Shown piece after piece: positions 1 to 8,216 of a stretch of DNA of 25,788 nt. The stretch covers positions 1 to 25,788 of the forward strand of contig DATIXD010000039.1 in NCBI GenBank assembly GCA_035518875.1. Direction: 5' to 3'. Every line of letters begins with the position of its first letter. Position 1 is the stretch's first letter. The notes below the pieces were generated by a model that was not told where the DNA came from, ran no database searches, and was given only the letters and a program-made list of their open reading frames with translations. Source of the DNA: DATIXD01 sp035518875 (lineage in GTDB: Bacteria; Pseudomonadota; Gammaproteobacteria; Methylococcales; Methylococcaceae). The position numbers were made by a program, and so were the translations under genes.

Positions 1-923
1 TAAACGCAGTCGATGCCGAGGCGTTTGATCTCGTGGTCTATGGCGCGCGCGACGATGTCACGGGGAGCGAGATCCTCGCGCGCGTCAAATTGGCGCATGA
101 AGGCCGTTCCGTCCGGTAACCGCAACTTTCCTCCTTCTCCACGGACGGCTTCGGAAATCAGGAACGAACGGGCGTGCGGGTGATAAAGGCAGGTCGGGTG
201 AAACTGGATGAATTCCATATTGGCCACGCGTGCGCCGGCCCGCCAGGCCAAGGCGATGCCGTCGCCGGTGGAGACATCGGGATTGCTGGTATAGAGATAA
301 GCCTTACTTGCCCCGCCGGTCGCCAAAACCACGATGCGAGCCCGCATCGTCTTGACCCGGTGCCCTTGCGTATCCAGCGCATAAACGCCCAACACGCGAT
401 GATCCGGGTGGCCCAGTTTCTTTGCTGTGATCAGGTCGACCACGTTGTGATGTTCGAAGACATCGATGTTCGGATGTTCTCGGGCGTGTTTTTCCAGGGA
501 AGTTGAGATGGCCTTGCCGGTGGCGTCGGCGGCATGGACGACGCGGCGGTGGGTGTGGCCGCCTTCTCGGGTCAGATGGAGCTGGTATGTACCACCCTCC
601 GAGAGCTCTTCGGTGAAGGGCACGTCCCGCTCCAACAGCCAGTCGATGCAGGCTTTGCCTTGGGAGACGACCAGGCGAACGATGGCTGGATCGCAGAGGC
701 CCGCGCCCGCGACCAGCGTATCCTGGATGTGCGATTCCAGTGAATCCTGTGCGTCCAGTACTGCGGAAATGCCGCCCTGTGCGTAAAGTGTACTCCCCTC
801 GGCCAGGGCGACCTTGGATAGCACGGCCACTCGGGTATGTTCGGCCAGTCTGAGCGCGAGGCTGAGGCCGGAAGCACCGCTGCCGATGATTAGAACGTCG
901 TAAATGGACGACTTGGATGCCAT
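1..923 (-). CDS. nadB: L-aspartate oxidase, 5' part (runs off left edge)
   Basis: NadB is an FAD flavoprotein that oxidises L-aspartate to iminoaspartate, the first step of de novo NAD synthesis. Translating the minus strand from the ATG at 923-921 gives 307 codons without a stop, and the frame is still open at base 1, so about 55-60% of the usual ~530 residues is present. The N terminus has the FAD Rossmann motif (VLIIGSGASGLSLAL, residues 10-24). Next come YAQGGISAV and, near residue 100, the stretch THRRVVHAADATG. ATGGASKAYLYTSNP and the substrate-region EFIQFHPTCLY follow, and the visible part ends in the conserved SEAVRGEGG and DLAPRDIVARAI blocks. No frameshift is seen. The gene is divergent from rpoE, as in many gammaproteobacteria. 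The only Shine-Dalgarno-like sequence (GGTGA) lies about 11 nt before the ATG, so initiation may be modest. Confidence 0.95.
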   Translation of the reverse strand, partial: MASKSSIYDVLIIGSGASGLSLALRLAEHTRVAVLSKVALAEGSTLYAQGGISAVLDAQDSLESHIQDTLVAGAGLCDPAIVRLVVSQGKACIDWLLERDVPFTEELSEGGTYQLHLTREGGHTHRRVVHAADATGKAISTSLEKHAREHPNIDVFEHHNVVDLITAKKLGHPDHRVLGVYALDTQGHRVKTMRARIVVLATGGASKAYLYTSNPDVSTGDGIALAWRAGARVANMEFIQFHPTCLYHPHARSFLISEAVRGEGGKLRLPDGTAFMRQFDAREDLAPRDIVARAIDHEIKRLGIDCV

Positions 924-975
924 GTTGTTAGCTTTCACCGTTTTCCCTGCATCTTAGCAGTAAACGAGGTCTGCA

Positions 976-1004
976 TTGAACGATGGGTCTAAGAAAGAGA
1001 TAAT
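976..1004 (+). promoter_or_regulatory. Candidate sigma70-type promoter for the rpoE operon
   Basis: TTGAAC at 976-981 (4/6 to TTGACA) and GATAAT at 999-1004 (5/6 to TATAAT) are separated by exactly 17 bp. Transcription would start near 1011, leaving a leader of about 165 nt before rpoE. No convincing sigma-E-type promoter (GAACTT with TCTGA or TCAAA at 16-17 bp) was found. A weak partial match begins at GAACCG, 1016-1021, but has no proper -10. The call rests on sequence match alone. Confidence 0.5.
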
Positions 1005-1176
1005 AAAACGTTTGTGAACCGGCCGCGTGAGCTCGACGTACTGTCCTCGCCGATCGAAAAATTCCACGGATTCTTACATGAAAGCCATCGATAGCGCCGA
1101 ATTGTTTTTTCACCCGTTTGCAATAGGCTTAAGCTTGTCATTGCTCGAACGGCGATGGGATTGAAGGATCTCGGCG

Positions 1177-1758
1177 ATGGGCGGACAGGGCGACCAGGCC
1201 GATGAGGAATTGGTGAAACGAGTGCAACGAGGCGATAAAAAAGCCTTCGATATCCTCGTGCTCAAATATCAGCATAAGATCGTTCAGCTGATCAACCGCT
1301 ACATCCGGGACCAAACCGAGGCGTTGGATATCGCCCAAGACACATTCATCAAGGCTTATCGGGCTTTGCCCACGTTCCGGGGCGAAAGCGCTTTTTATAC
1401 CTGGATTTACCGAATAGCGATCAATACCGCGAAGAACCATATCGCAACACGTGCCCGTAGACCTTCAGATGACGATATCGATATCGAGACCGCGGAACAA
1501 TTTGAAACCGCAGTCGGTCTTAGAGATCAGGAGACCCCCGAAGGCGTGCTCCTAAGCGAAGAGTTGGCGCATGTGATTCAGCGCGCTCTGGATGAATTGC
1601 CGGATGAACTGCGCACGGCGGTCAGTTTGCGAGAATTGGATGGTCTGAGTTACGACGAGATAGCGGACGTAATGAATTGTCCGGTGGGGACGGTCAGATC
1701 CCGCATTTTTCGTGCGCGCGAGGCTATTGATAAGAAGCTTCAAGCATTACTGGGTTAG
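1177..1758 (+). CDS. rpoE: RNA polymerase sigma factor RpoE (sigma-E/AlgU type)
   Basis: This 193-residue ECF sigma factor directs RNA polymerase to envelope-stress promoters. Region 2 spans about residues 10-90 and includes the core-binding and -10 recognition stretch DIAQDTFIKAYRALPTF with GESAFYTWIYRIAINTAKN. Region 4 spans about residues 130-190 with the helix-turn-helix LSYDEIADVMNCPVGTVRSRIFRAR. Length and motifs match E. coli RpoE and Pseudomonas AlgU closely. The ATG at 1177 has GAAGGA 8 nt upstream. It is followed by rseA, rseB, rseC and mucD, so the protein is expected to be held at the membrane by RseA and released by regulated proteolysis. Identification is firm; the regulon cannot be read from this window. 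Confidence 0.97.
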   Translation: MGGQGDQADEELVKRVQRGDKKAFDILVLKYQHKIVQLINRYIRDQTEALDIAQDTFIKAYRALPTFRGESAFYTWIYRIAINTAKNHIATRARRPSDDDIDIETAEQFETAVGLRDQETPEGVLLSEELAHVIQRALDELPDELRTAVSLRELDGLSYDEIADVMNCPVGTVRSRIFRAREAIDKKLQALLG

Positions 1759-1767
1759 GTGATCTTC

Positions 1768-2322
1768 ATGATGGATGAACATAAAGGTATAAGACAAAAG
1801 CTGTCCATGCTGCTCGATGCAGAATTGGATTGGCGAGACAATCCTCGCTTGCTGGATAGGCTCGAAAGCGAAGAGGAGTTCCGGGCGGCTTGGGCGCATT
1901 ACCATCTCATTGGTCAGGTGATTCGTTCGCCGGGTGGCCTGTTGGCCGACGCCGATTTTGCCGCGCGCGTGAGCGCCATGATTCGGGACGAACCCACCGT
2001 GCTGGCGCCCAGGCAAGAGTCGAGGGCCGTCGAAACAGCCGGGCGACACAAAGTCGCGACCTTGGCGATGGCTGCTTCTCTGGTGGCGGTGGCGGTGTTG
2101 ATCGGCAAATCTTTGACCGACCATTCCGGTGATTTCTATGCGTCTTCCATGCAGTCGCAAGTCATCGCCGCTGCCGACTCAAAGTCGGCTGAATCCGTCG
2201 AAAAAATGGCGGAAGCACAGTTCAACGACTATCTGCTCGTGCACAACGAATCCGCTTACCTGGCGGGTTCGGCAGGGATGCTTCCGTACGTTCGCCTGGT
2301 TAGTTCCGGGCCAGATCGTTAG
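1768..2322 (+). CDS. rseA: Anti-sigma-E factor RseA/MucA
   Basis: This is a single-pass inner-membrane protein that sequesters sigma-E and is destroyed by DegS/AlgW and RseP after envelope stress (family knowledge). From ATG 1768 it has 184 residues. A cytoplasmic anti-sigma domain (residues ~5-75, with KLSMLLDAELDW and WAHYHLIGQVIR) is followed by a transmembrane helix at about 92-110 (VATLAMAASLVAVAVLIG) and a periplasmic tail. The tail contains the conserved YLLVHNES and GMLPYVRLV blocks. I prefer ATG 1768 over GTG 1759 because AGGTGA at 1757-1762 is placed 5 nt before it; ATG 1771 is also possible. The stop of rpoE overlaps this ribosome-binding site, suggesting translational coupling. 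Confidence 0.9.
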   Translation: MMDEHKGIRQKLSMLLDAELDWRDNPRLLDRLESEEEFRAAWAHYHLIGQVIRSPGGLLADADFAARVSAMIRDEPTVLAPRQESRAVETAGRHKVATLAMAASLVAVAVLIGKSLTDHSGDFYASSMQSQVIAAADSKSAESVEKMAEAQFNDYLLVHNESAYLAGSAGMLPYVRLVSSGPDR

Positions 2323-2358
2323 CGCCCCATGTTTGAGCAGAGGAGGGCCACGATCGGC

Positions 2359-3333
2359 ATGACGCAAAGGATTATCGGCAAAATAGCGGTGCTGATGCTG
2401 ATTTGTGGCTTGGCGCAGGGGGCGGAAAATCCACAGACTGATGCCAGGGCATGGTTGGTGGCCACCAAACGATCCATGAGTCATTTGAATTACCGGGGCA
2501 TGGTCACCTATCTGAAGGATAACCGGGTCGAAAGCCTAAAAGTGGTCCACGGCGTATCAAATGGGGTTGAACAGGAGCGTTTGCTTTCGGTCAACAGCCC
2601 CATGCGCGAGGTCATTCGCAATGCGGAAAAAGTCACTTGTTATTTTCCGGATTCGCGCTCGATGTTTGTCGAATACAAGCCCCCGCGACAATCCTTTTTG
2701 CTTGATCTGCCCAAAGATCTGACCGACCAGTCCAGGCATTACGCTTTCAGTCTGGGGGGGACGGAACATGTTGCGCAAAGACCGGCCCGTTTAGTCAACA
2801 TCCAACCCCTCGACGATTACCGCTATGGACGACGCCTCTGGGTAGATGTGGAATCGAAGTTGCCGTTGAAGTTCGAACTGATTGATGAAAACGGCCAGGT
2901 TCTTGAACAGATGGTGTTCAACTCGCTGGTGATCGAGGACTCCATTCCGGCGCAGGAACTTGCCGCATCGACTCAATCCGATCCCTCTTGGCAGGTCAAG
3001 CAACACGAAACCCTGCCCGCCGATTCGCTCATCTGGACCTTAGGGGGCGTACCCGACGGTTTCCGTATGATCTCTTACTCGCGCCTCAAGAGGGACTCTG
3101 AAAACAGGACTGTCGATCATATCCTGTTGAGCGACGGCTTCTCTTCTGTTTCAATTTATATCGATGGGTTGACGAATGAATCCTTCACGGCCCAACCGAG
3201 AAAAGTCGGCGCCATCAACTCTTACACGCGTAAACTGGACCAATATCTGGTGACGGTCATGGGCGAGGTGCCGGCCAAAACCGTGCAATCGATAGGGAAC
3301 GGCATTCATCGGCAGGACTCAGATCGCAAATGA
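2359..3333 (+). CDS. rseB: Sigma-E regulatory protein RseB/MucB
   Basis: RseB is a periplasmic protein that binds the RseA tail and shields it from DegS until lipid or LPS signals displace it (family knowledge). From ATG 2359 it has 324 residues and a clear signal peptide (MTQRIIGKIAVLMLICGLAQG, cleavage about residue 21-23). The N-terminal MucB/RseB lipid-sensing domain starts at ARAWLVATKRSMSHLNYRGM, with YFPDSRSMFVEY further on. The C-terminal domain runs from about residue 210, with GGVPDGFRMISYSR. An ATG at 2329 in the same frame would add ten residues to the signal peptide, but it lacks a ribosome-binding site, whereas AGGAGGG at 2341-2347 precedes 2359. The gene overlaps rseC by ATGA. 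Confidence 0.9.
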   Translation: MTQRIIGKIAVLMLICGLAQGAENPQTDARAWLVATKRSMSHLNYRGMVTYLKDNRVESLKVVHGVSNGVEQERLLSVNSPMREVIRNAEKVTCYFPDSRSMFVEYKPPRQSFLLDLPKDLTDQSRHYAFSLGGTEHVAQRPARLVNIQPLDDYRYGRRLWVDVESKLPLKFELIDENGQVLEQMVFNSLVIEDSIPAQELAASTQSDPSWQVKQHETLPADSLIWTLGGVPDGFRMISYSRLKRDSENRTVDHILLSDGFSSVSIYIDGLTNESFTAQPRKVGAINSYTRKLDQYLVTVMGEVPAKTVQSIGNGIHRQDSDRK

Positions 3334-3767
3334 TTGAAGAAGAAGCCTTCGTTGCGGAAGTCAGCGGCGGGCAAGTCTGGCTAGAGAAAACTCGTAAGCC
3401 GGCGTGTTCGGGCTGTGCCGAAACCTGCGCGAATTCCTTCGCGGGGAAGTTTTTTACCGAAAGGACCTCGCGTTTTCCGGTTTCCAGCCCACTCGATTTG
3501 AGCCCCGGCGATCGGGTCGTGGTTGGCATTGCAGAGGGCGCATTGGTTCACGGCTCGTTCGGCGTGTATCTCTTGCCCTTGTTTGCCCTGTTCGTTGGTG
3601 CTTTGACCGGAAAAGCCGTGGCAGAGTTGAGCGGCTGGCTTACATCCGAATTCGGCGGCGTGCTTGGCGGTATTTCCGGTTTGCTGCTGTGTCTTGCGGG
3701 ATTGAAAGTTTCTCGGTTTCTGGACCGAGCCGGCCTTCAGCCCGTCATTCTCCGCAAAATCAATTAA
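3330..3767 (+). CDS. rseC: Sigma-E accessory membrane protein RseC/MucC
   Basis: The 145-residue product is a small inner-membrane protein of the RseC/MucC family, which modulates sigma-E activity by an incompletely understood route. A soluble N-terminal part carries a cysteine cluster, CSGCAETC at about residues 26-33, typical of the family and possibly redox- or metal-linked. Two transmembrane helices follow (about 73-95, GSFGVYLLPLFALFVGALTG, and 108-128, GGVLGGISGLLLCLAGL), with a short charged C terminus. The start codon overlaps the rseB stop (ATGA at 3330-3333), so translation is probably coupled. Position in the operon supports the call. Confidence 0.88.
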   Translation: MIEEEAFVAEVSGGQVWLEKTRKPACSGCAETCANSFAGKFFTERTSRFPVSSPLDLSPGDRVVVGIAEGALVHGSFGVYLLPLFALFVGALTGKAVAELSGWLTSEFGGVLGGISGLLLCLAGLKVSRFLDRAGLQPVILRKIN

Positions 3768-3818
3768 ACTACCCGCTCTTGCCAAGGCTTGAGTCAAACG
3801 ATGACTTGGGAGTTCTTC

Positions 3819-5228
3819 ATGTTTAAAAAAATGCAGGCTATCGCGCTGCTGGTCACCGGCTTAAGCCTCTATTCATCGCTCGCGATGGCGGTTGAGCTTC
3901 CGGATTTCACTGCCCTGGTGGAGAAAAACAACACCGCGGTGGTCAACATTAGCACGTCCCAGAAAGTCGCCGCGAGCGAGCAGCCTCAGCTCCCCGAGGG
4001 GCTGGAAATCCCAGAGGGCACGCCGTTCGACGATTTTTTCAAACACTACTTCGGCGAAGGCGGAGATGGGCAGCCCAGCGAGGTGAAGTCGCTCGGCTCC
4101 GGTTTCGTCATCTCTGCCGATGGTTACGTCATCACCAATCATCATGTGGTCAAGGATGCCGACGAGATCGTCGTCCGCCTGCAAGACCGCAGGGAACTCG
4201 TCGCGAAGGTGGTCGGCTCGGACAAGCGCAGCGATATCGCATTGCTGAAAATCGAGGCGAACAACCTTCCCGTTGTCAAAATGGGCTCATCGGAGAACCT
4301 GAAGGTCGGCGAATGGGTGCTGGCTATCGGTTCTCCCTTCGGATTCGATCACTCGGTGACGGCGGGCATCGTCAGCGCCAAGGGCAGGAGTCTGCCCAGC
4401 GACAACTATGTGCCGTTCATCCAGACCGACGTGGCCATCAACCCCGGCAACTCCGGTGGACCCCTGTTCAATATGGCTGGGCAGGTGGTCGGCGTCAATT
4501 CGCAGATTTACAGCCGTACCGGGGGCTTCATGGGCTTGTCTTTCGCCATCCCGATCGAAGTCGCCATGAAGGTGGTCGAGCAGCTGAAATCCCAAGGGCA
4601 CGTATCGCGCGGCTGGCTCGGTGTGCAAATCCAGGACGTGACCCGGGAATTGGCCGAGTCCTTCGGCATGAAGAAGCCGCAGGGCGCGCTGGTGTCCAAG
4701 ATTTTGCCGAAGAGCCCGGCGGAAGCCGCCGGTTTGCAGGTCGGTGATATCATTACCGAATTCGATAAGCAGGAAATCACGACTTCGGCTTCTCTGCCGC
4801 CGATGGTCGGCATGACGAAGATCGGCGATGCCGTGACCCTGAAACTCATCCGGCAAGGTCAGAGCAAGGAAGTTCAGGTTAAAATCGGTTCTCTGCCGGA
4901 CGAAGAAGAGCCGGTGCTGGGTTCGGCCGAGCCCGGTGCCCGGCCGGTCGACCGCCTGGGCTTGAGCGTATCCAATCTAAGCGCCGAACAGAGGGAACAG
5001 TTCGAAGTGCCGCAGAACGGGGTACTAGTGCAGGCTGCCAGTCCCGGTGCCGCTTATGATGCGGGCATCCGGCGCGGCGACGTGATTTTGCGTCTGCAGG
5101 ATCAGGCCATCAAGGATGTCAATCATTTCAACGAGGTAGTCAAGGGGCTGCCTAAGGGCAAGTCGATTGCGGTGCTTGTGCAGCGCCGCGGCGGTTCGAT
5201 TTTCCTGGCGATGAAACTCAAAGACTGA
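3819..5228 (+). CDS. mucD: Periplasmic serine protease MucD (DegP/HtrA family)
   Basis: This HtrA-type protease/chaperone removes misfolded envelope proteins and restrains the sigma-E response. From ATG 3819 it has 469 residues and a signal peptide ending MFKK...LAMA (cleavage after residue 24). The trypsin-like domain shows the full triad: His109 in NHHVV, Asp139 in SDIALL and Ser212 in NPGNSGGP. Two PDZ domains follow (about 265-355 and 375-465), each with a GL-type carboxylate-binding region (RGWLGVQIQDV and DRLGLSVSNL). I chose ATG 3819 because GGGAG sits 6 nt upstream and the signal peptide begins there; a TTG (3789) and an ATG (3801) lie upstream in frame. The neighbourhood matches Pseudomonas mucD rather than a stand-alone degP. 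Confidence 0.95.
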   Translation: MFKKMQAIALLVTGLSLYSSLAMAVELPDFTALVEKNNTAVVNISTSQKVAASEQPQLPEGLEIPEGTPFDDFFKHYFGEGGDGQPSEVKSLGSGFVISADGYVITNHHVVKDADEIVVRLQDRRELVAKVVGSDKRSDIALLKIEANNLPVVKMGSSENLKVGEWVLAIGSPFGFDHSVTAGIVSAKGRSLPSDNYVPFIQTDVAINPGNSGGPLFNMAGQVVGVNSQIYSRTGGFMGLSFAIPIEVAMKVVEQLKSQGHVSRGWLGVQIQDVTRELAESFGMKKPQGALVSKILPKSPAEAAGLQVGDIITEFDKQEITTSASLPPMVGMTKIGDAVTLKLIRQGQSKEVQVKIGSLPDEEEPVLGSAEPGARPVDRLGLSVSNLSAEQREQFEVPQNGVLVQAASPGAAYDAGIRRGDVILRLQDQAIKDVNHFNEVVKGLPKGKSIAVLVQRRGGSIFLAMKLKD

Positions 5229-5232
5229 GCCC

Positions 5233-7035
5233 GTGACCGACCTCAAACATATCCGCAATTTTTCCATCATCGCCCACATCGACCATGGCAAGTCCACGCT
5301 AGCCGATCGCTTCATCCAGCTCTGCGGCGGCTTGAGCGACCGGGAGATGGCCGATCAGGTGCTCGATTCCATGGACATCGAGCGCGAGCGCGGCATTACC
5401 ATCAAGGCGCAAAGCGTCACGCTCGATTACAAGGCCAGGGACGGTCAGGCTTATATGTTGAACTTCATCGATACCCCAGGGCACGTCGATTTTTCCTACG
5501 AGGTCTCGCGTTCGCTCGCCGCCTGCGAGGGTGCGCTGCTGGTGGTGGACGCGGCCCAGGGTGTGGAGGCGCAGAGCGTGGCGAACTGCTACACGGCGAT
5601 CGAGCAGGGCCTTGAAGTGTTGCCGGTGCTGAACAAGATCGATCTGCCCTCGGCGGACCCGGACAGGGTGATCAAGGAAATCGAAGAGATCATCGGCCTT
5701 CCCGCCGACGAGGCGCTCAAGATCAGCGCCAAAACAGGGTTGGGCGTCAGCGATCTTCTGGAGCAGATCGTGGTCAAGATTCCACCGCCCGCGGGCGACG
5801 CCGACGCACCGTTGCAAGCCCTGATCATCGATTCCTGGTTCGACAATTATCTGGGCGTGGTATCCCTGGTGCGTGTGGTGAATGGCGCTATCAGCCGGAA
5901 GCAGAAGATTACCATCATGTCGACCGGTAAGAGCCATCTGGTCGAGAAGCTGGGCGTTTTCACCCCGAAGCCGCTCGACAAAAACAGACTGGGGCCGGGG
6001 GAGGTCGGTTTCATGGTCGCGGCCATCAAGGACATTTTCGGCGCGCCCGTCGGCGACACCATCACCGCCACCGACAATCCGGCCACTGAGGCGCTGCCGG
6101 GTTTTCAGCAGGTTCAACCGCGGGTATTCGCGGGACTTTACCCGGTCGAGTCCGACGATTACGAGAATCTGCGCGAGGCGCTCAACAAGCTGCATCTGAA
6201 CGACGCCGCCCTGCAATACGAGCCGGAAACCTCCCAGGCGCTGGGGTTCGGTTTTCGCATCGGCTTCCTCGGCATGCTGCATATGGAAATCATCCAGGAG
6301 CGGCTCGAGCGCGAGTACGATCTCGATTTAATCACCACGGCGCCGACGGTGGTTTACGAAGTCGTCACCACCAAAGATGAGGTGTTTCTGATCGACAATC
6401 CCTCTAAGCTGCCGCCGCCCAACGAAGTCGCGGAAATCCGCGAGCCCGTCATCGAGGCGCACATCCTGGTGCCGCAGGATTATCTCGGCGCGGTCATCAC
6501 GCTGTGCATCGAGAAACGCGGGGTGCAGACGAAGCTGCAGTACCTTGGCAGCCAGGTGTCATTGAGTTTCGAACTACCGCTGAGCGAGGTCGTGTTGGAT
6601 TTCTTCGACCGTCTCAAATCGGTCAGTCGCGGCTTCGCCTCCTTCGATTACGAGTTCCTGCGCTTCCAGGCGGCGCCGCTCGTCAAGCTCGATGTTCTGA
6701 TCAACGGCGAAAAGGTGGACGCGCTGTCCCTCATCGTGCACCGAGACATCAGCCAGAGCCGGGGCCGCGATCTGGTGGAAAAAATGAAGGACCTGATTCC
6801 GCGGCAGATGTACGAGGTGGCCATCCAGGCCGCAATCGGCTCCAAGATCATCGCTCGCTCCTCGGTCAAGGCCATGCGCAAAAATGTCCTGGCGAAATGC
6901 TATGGGGGCGATATCACCCGCAAGAAAAAACTTCTCGAAAAGCAGAAAGCCGGCAAGAAGCGCATGAAACAGGTGGGCAAGATCGACATTCCGCAGGAGG
7001 CGTTTCTGGCCGTTCTGCGCGTCAACAAGGATTGA
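5233..7035 (+). CDS. lepA: Elongation factor 4 (LepA), ribosome-associated GTPase
   Basis: EF4 is a translational GTPase that acts on stalled or assembling ribosomes. The 600 residues match the usual length. The G domain has the P-loop AHIDHGKST (residues 14-22), the switch I segment ERERGITIK, DTPGHVDF (G3) and NKIDLP (G4). The domain II beta barrel begins near residue 190. The EF-G-like domains III and V follow, and the EF4-specific C-terminal domain contains GGDITRKKKLLEKQKAGKKRMK. The start codon is GTG at 5233, only 4 nt after the mucD stop, with no strong Shine-Dalgarno sequence. Coupling to mucD is therefore likely. Downstream lepB begins 3 nt after the lepA stop, the classical lepA-lepB arrangement. 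Confidence 0.97.
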   Translation: MTDLKHIRNFSIIAHIDHGKSTLADRFIQLCGGLSDREMADQVLDSMDIERERGITIKAQSVTLDYKARDGQAYMLNFIDTPGHVDFSYEVSRSLAACEGALLVVDAAQGVEAQSVANCYTAIEQGLEVLPVLNKIDLPSADPDRVIKEIEEIIGLPADEALKISAKTGLGVSDLLEQIVVKIPPPAGDADAPLQALIIDSWFDNYLGVVSLVRVVNGAISRKQKITIMSTGKSHLVEKLGVFTPKPLDKNRLGPGEVGFMVAAIKDIFGAPVGDTITATDNPATEALPGFQQVQPRVFAGLYPVESDDYENLREALNKLHLNDAALQYEPETSQALGFGFRIGFLGMLHMEIIQERLEREYDLDLITTAPTVVYEVVTTKDEVFLIDNPSKLPPPNEVAEIREPVIEAHILVPQDYLGAVITLCIEKRGVQTKLQYLGSQVSLSFELPLSEVVLDFFDRLKSVSRGFASFDYEFLRFQAAPLVKLDVLINGEKVDALSLIVHRDISQSRGRDLVEKMKDLIPRQMYEVAIQAAIGSKIIARSSVKAMRKNVLAKCYGGDITRKKKLLEKQKAGKKRMKQVGKIDIPQEAFLAVLRVNKD

Positions 7036-7038
7036 TCA

Positions 7039-7815
7039 ATGGACATCGATTTTTCGTTTTTTCTGGTTCTGGCAAGCGCCGCGACCGGGCTGATCTGGGG
7101 CGCCTGGGCGCTTTATCTGAAGCTGAAGCCAGCCAAAGGAGGGGAGCGAAAGGAGCCGATCCTGGTCGAGTACGCGCGCTCGTTTTTCCCGGTCATTTTC
7201 ATCGTTCTGATCCTGCGCTCGTTTCTAGTCGAACCGTTTCGCATACCATCGGGTTCGATGATGCCGACGCTGTTGATCGGCGATTTCATCCTCGTTAACA
7301 AATTCACTTACGGCGTTCGCCTTCCCGTGCTCAACACCAAGATTGTTGAGATGGGTGAGCCCGCCCGGGGCGACATCGTGGTTTTCCGTTTTCCCAAGGA
7401 TCCCAAGGTCGATTACATCAAGCGGGTCATCGGTCTGCCTGGCGATCGGATCGGCTACTACAATAAACAACTGTATCTCAACGGCGTGCCGGTGAAACAG
7501 ACGCCGCTCAGCGAATACCGGGGCGTCGGCAAGGGCGAATCCATGACCGGTTCGGTTTTGTTGTCGGAAGACTTGGACTCCGTGACTCACGACATCCTAA
7601 TCCGCGAAGGTCAGCCATCGGTACAGGGTGAGTTTACCGTTCCGGAAGGTCAGTATTTCGTCATGGGCGACAACCGCGACAATAGCAACGATAGCCGCTA
7701 CTGGGGCACGGTGCCGGAAGCGAATCTGGTCGGCAAGGCCTTTCTTATTTGGATGAGCTGGGACTGGGACAACGGCGGAATTGCGTTCGCTCGCCTCGGG
7801 ACTGTCTTGAAATAA
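7039..7815 (+). CDS. lepB: Signal peptidase I
   Basis: LepB cleaves signal peptides from Sec- and Tat-exported proteins at the outer face of the inner membrane. The 258-residue protein has an N-terminal membrane helix (about 5-27), a short basic cytoplasmic loop and a second helix (about 48-63). The S26 catalytic domain contains the nucleophile Ser73 in PSGSMMPTL and the general base Lys128 in DYIKRVIGLPGD. The conserved box E, MGDNRDNSNDSRYWG, lies near residue 213. The protein is shorter than E. coli LepB (324) but typical of many gammaproteobacteria. AGGA inside the end of lepA serves as the ribosome-binding site. Confidence 0.96.
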   Translation: MDIDFSFFLVLASAATGLIWGAWALYLKLKPAKGGERKEPILVEYARSFFPVIFIVLILRSFLVEPFRIPSGSMMPTLLIGDFILVNKFTYGVRLPVLNTKIVEMGEPARGDIVVFRFPKDPKVDYIKRVIGLPGDRIGYYNKQLYLNGVPVKQTPLSEYRGVGKGESMTGSVLLSEDLDSVTHDILIREGQPSVQGEFTVPEGQYFVMGDNRDNSNDSRYWGTVPEANLVGKAFLIWMSWDWDNGGIAFARLGTVLK

Positions 7816-7838
7816 CCGCAAACTTGGAGAACACATCT

Positions 7839-8216
7839 ATGGATCATTATCCTTCGCGTCAAACCGGAATGACGCTCATCGGCTTTTTGTTGATGTTCGC
7901 GTTGATCGGTTTCTTCACGTTGCTGGTGTTGAAGCTGGTGCCGATCTACCTCGAGCATTTCAAGATTGTCTCTTCCCTGAATTCGCTCCAGAAAGAGCCG
8001 GAACTGGGAGTCAAGACGAAAGAAGAAATCCTCAGCCTGCTGCAGAAGCGCTGGGACATCAATATGGTGGACGATGTGACCGCCAAGGATGTGCAGATCA
8101 CGAAACAAGGCGGTCATGTGAAGGTTCAGGTGGCTTACGAAGCGGTCGAACACATCATGGGCAATGTCGATGCGCTCGTCTCTTTCGACGACGCCATCGA
8201 GGTAGGGACGAATTGA
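7839..8216 (+). CDS. DUF4845 family membrane protein between lepB and rnc
   Basis: A 125-residue protein of unknown function, recognised as the DUF4845 protein that commonly sits between lepB and rnc in beta- and gammaproteobacteria. A short basic N terminus (MDHYPSRQTG) is followed by MTLIGFLLMFALIGFFTLLVLKL, one membrane helix at about 11-33, and a roughly 90-residue soluble domain presumably on the periplasmic side. The G-M-T-L-I-G-F junction resembles a type IV prepilin cleavage site, but the usual Glu at +5 is replaced by Gly. GGAG lies 10 nt before the ATG. An in-frame upstream ATG at 7749 lies inside lepB and is unlikely to be used. The stop codon overlaps the TTG start of rnc. Confidence 0.8.
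   Translation: MDHYPSRQTGMTLIGFLLMFALIGFFTLLVLKLVPIYLEHFKIVSSLNSLQKEPELGVKTKEEILSLLQKRWDINMVDDVTAKDVQITKQGGHVKVQVAYEAVEHIMGNVDALVSFDDAIEVGTN

Noticed and set aside
1016..1043. Possible sigma-E promoter upstream of rpoE
   Set aside because: GAACCG is a partial -35 match, but no TCTGA or TCAAA-like -10 lies 16-17 bp downstream.
5299..6282. A 327-codon minus-strand open frame inside lepA
   Set aside because: Antisense shadow of a clear EF4; no ribosome-binding site or recognisable domain.
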